From Acidobacteriota bacterium (lineage in GTDB: Bacteria > Acidobacteriota > Terriglobia > Acidiferrales > UBA7541), in the NCBI GenBank assembly GCA_003224135.1, contig QHYO01000050.1:1-7575 (forward strand): DNA of 7,575 nucleotides. Direction: 5' to 3'. Shown here piece after piece: positions 6,330 to 7,575 of this stretch. The translations under genes and the position numbers were made by a program. Positions within the stretch are counted from its first letter, which is position 1. Every line of letters starts with the position of its first letter. Under the pieces are notes generated by a model. That model saw nothing but the letters and a program-made list of their open reading frames with translations. It was not told the DNA's origin and did no database searches.

Positions 6330-6959
6330 ATGCCCAACGCTCGGCTCCGCTCTGCAATTTTCGATATCGGCCGCGTCCTGGTGAAGCTGGACCTCGCCCG
6401 CGCCATTGAAGGCCTCTCGCAAGGCATCTCTCTTCCGCCGGAAGAACTCTGGTCTGCCATTCAAAAAGATCCTCGCTGGCACGACTGGCAGGAAGGCCGC
6501 ATCTCGCCCCACGACTGGCACCTGCATATCACCAAGCGCCTCGGCAGTCCGCTAAAATTTGACGAGTTCCGCGCGGCATGGAATCGCACTCTCGATCCTG
6601 TCCCTCTCCAATCCGACGACCTATTCCAGACGCTTTCGAAGAAACTCAAGCTCGCCTTGCTCTCGAACACCGATCCCATCCACGTGGCACATCTCGAATC
6701 AAATTTCGCCTTCTTTGAATTTTTCCCTCCGCCAACCCGCATCTATTCCTGCTCCGTCCGCGCCAGTAAGCCGTCGCCTGTCATCTTCCAGGCGGCTCTC
6801 AAAGTGGTGAAAACACCGGCGGCGCAGGCTGTCTTTGTCGACGACATCCTTGAGTACGTCGAGGCTGCCCGCTCTCTTGGCCTTAACGCCATCCAATACC
6901 TGAATCCGGCCCAACTCCGGGCCGACCTGCGCGCTCTGGAACCGACGCTCGAGCTTTAG
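6330..6959 (+). CDS. HAD-superfamily hydrolase, YihX-like
   Basis: A cytoplasmic HAD-IA hydrolase of 209 aa, probably a phosphatase of small phosphorylated metabolites; E. coli YihX, which it resembles, dephosphorylates alpha-D-glucose 1-phosphate. Motif I is AIFDIGRVLV with nucleophile D12, motif II is LLSNTD (S112), motif III is the lysine in RASKPSPVIF (K147), and motif IV is FVDD (D171, D172). The residue two after the nucleophile, usually an acid/base aspartate in HAD phosphatases, is glycine (D-I-G); YihX also reads FDLG, so this is a subgroup trait and not damage. A helical cap lies between motifs I and II (about residues 21-95). The ATG is 3 bp after the dedA stop with only a weak upstream AAGAGA, so translation is probably coupled. 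The substrate is unknown. Confidence 0.88.
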   Translation: MPNARLRSAIFDIGRVLVKLDLARAIEGLSQGISLPPEELWSAIQKDPRWHDWQEGRISPHDWHLHITKRLGSPLKFDEFRAAWNRTLDPVPLQSDDLFQTLSKKLKLALLSNTDPIHVAHLESNFAFFEFFPPPTRIYSCSVRASKPSPVIFQAALKVVKTPAAQAVFVDDILEYVEAARSLGLNAIQYLNPAQLRADLRALEPTLEL

Positions 6960-6970
6960 GCGGTCCGAAT

Positions 6971-7015
6971 CCGCAAATTTTGCAACTCCGCATTACGCGC
7001 GCGTAAAGATTGCAA
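6971..7015. promoter_or_regulatory. 14-bp perfect palindrome flanked by TTGCAA boxes
   Basis: TTACGCGCGCGTAA (6993-7006) is a perfect palindrome in the gap after the HAD gene. TTGCAA, itself palindromic, occurs on each side at 6980-6985 and 7010-7015, and GCAAATTTTGC overlaps the left copy. The cluster looks like an operator region for the downstream membrane protein gene, but I cannot name a regulator. Confidence 0.35.
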
Positions 7016-7060
7016 GGACTAGTACCTACCCTCTCGCCGAGCCTTTTTGACACCGCTCCC

Positions 7061-7087
7061 GTAACCCCATCTTTCACATGGGGTTAC
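7061..7087. promoter_or_regulatory. Perfect 10-bp inverted repeat, stem-loop or operator
   Basis: GTAACCCCAT (7061-7070) and ATGGGGTTAC (7078-7087) are exact reverse complements around the loop CTTTCAC. A TTGACA (7047-7052) lies just upstream, without a convincing -10. No T-run follows on the plus strand, so it is not a standard terminator of the dedA-HAD operon; a dyad operator or a structured leader of the downstream gene are both possible. The rest of the 258-bp gap holds no gene I can support. Confidence 0.5.
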
Positions 7088-7217
7088 TACCGTATGTTCC
7101 GGCCTCCTCGCTGGGGCACCTTTGGCTCCGCACATGCACCTTTCCTGGTATCAGTCGGTTTTCAAGAGAGAGTAGTTGGGGTCGCCGAGCGCCTCCCCAG
7201 AAGGAGAATCATTCGCT

Positions 7218-7575
7218 ATGGCCGATGATTACGTAGTAGAAAATAGAAGCGGTGCTTCCTGGCAGCTGCCCGCAATCATTGTTCTGGGTCTGGTGGCGGT
7301 TGGCGGTCTGGCTTTTGGTTGGAACGCAAATTCAAAACTCGATGCAACTCAGCAGGCCGTCGCTGCACAGGTCAACACGCTCAAGCAAGGCGTCGAGCAG
7401 GACATGAGCTCCTTGAAAGATCGCGTCGTTCAGGACGAAAAGGCCAACGCTGATCTGCAGGGCGACCTCAAAGTCGTCACTGACAAGCTCAAGATTACTC
7501 AGGGTCAGCTCAAGAAAGCGCGCTCTGAAGCCGCGAAGGCCGTTGAGGAAACTACAACCAAGTTGAGTGCCCTCG
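7218..7575 (+). CDS. Single-pass membrane coiled-coil protein, 5' part only
   Basis: The gene runs off the right edge; 119 codons are visible. AAGGAG (7201-7206) lies 11 bases before the ATG. The protein begins with a short acidic cytoplasmic tail (MADDYVVENRSG), then one membrane helix at about residues 17-35 (LPAIIVLGLVAVGGLAFGW), then a long hydrophilic stretch rich in Q, K, E, D, A and L with heptad-like spacing, which predicts a coiled coil through the end of the visible part. The acidic tail and lack of a cleavage site suggest a signal anchor with the coiled coil outside the cytoplasm. I recall similar MADDYVVE-type proteins in Acidobacteriota but know no function. It has its own leader and is separate from the dedA-HAD operon. 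Confidence 0.8.
   Translation, partial: MADDYVVENRSGASWQLPAIIVLGLVAVGGLAFGWNANSKLDATQQAVAAQVNTLKQGVEQDMSSLKDRVVQDEKANADLQGDLKVVTDKLKITQGQLKKARSEAAKAVEETTTKLSAL

Noticed and set aside
5532..7096. Shared TACCGTATG at 5532-5540 and 7088-7096, each about 121 bp before a start codon
   Set aside because: Many shared 9-mers are expected by chance in a window this size, and the flanks do not match; the equal distance is probably coincidence.
7010..7228. 72-aa plus-strand frame before the terminal gene
   Set aside because: It contains the dyads, has no SD or domain, and overlaps the well-supported start at 7218.

Overview
The window looks like a chromosomal segment of a moderately GC-rich soil or environmental bacterium, most likely an Acidobacteriota member of the Koribacter/Terriglobia type. 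That assignment is an inference from memory of protein style: the RecR, the small WIGQ-type protein paired with a MerR-like mini-regulator, and the terminal MADDYVVE-type membrane coiled-coil protein. No rRNA, tRNA, CRISPR array, insertion sequence or prophage gene was found. The backbone is ordinary chromosomal housekeeping and accessory metabolism.

Layout from left to right. Positions 1-399 hold no recognised gene, only hairpin-capable sequence and a 24-codon mini-ORF with a very strong Shine-Dalgarno. recR follows (400-999, +) and converges on a minus-strand pair: an N-acyl-D-amino-acid deacylase (D-aminoacylase) gene that is broken by a frameshifting deletion and an amber stop (3730-2310), and an SHS-family MFS carboxylate transporter (2313-1060) whose ATG overlaps the deacylase stop. 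A second minus-strand operon (4296-3885) encodes a 68-aa all-beta-looking protein and a 64-aa MerR-like helix-turn-helix protein, and ends in a good Rho-independent terminator. A control region at about 4364-4460, with two copies of a 20-bp operator-like repeat, separates this operon from a divergent patatin-like phospholipase (4486-5394, +). After a 266-bp gap with hairpins come a DedA-family membrane protein (5661-6326, +) and a HAD hydrolase (6330-6959, +), separated by only 3 bp. A 258-bp gap with a 14-bp perfect palindrome and a 10-bp perfect stem-loop leads to a truncated gene for a single-pass membrane coiled-coil protein (7218 to window end).

Functional picture. RecR works in RecFOR recombinational repair. 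The deacylase/transporter pair would once have imported and hydrolysed N-acyl-D-amino acids or related carboxylates, but the enzyme is probably dead while the transporter frame is intact. Patatin, DedA and the YihX-like HAD protein suggest, loosely, membrane lipid turnover and phosphate-ester hydrolysis. The most interesting unexplained unit is the small-protein/HTH operon with its duplicated operator-like sites facing the patatin gene. It could be an autoregulated module, but that is a hypothesis from sequence layout only.
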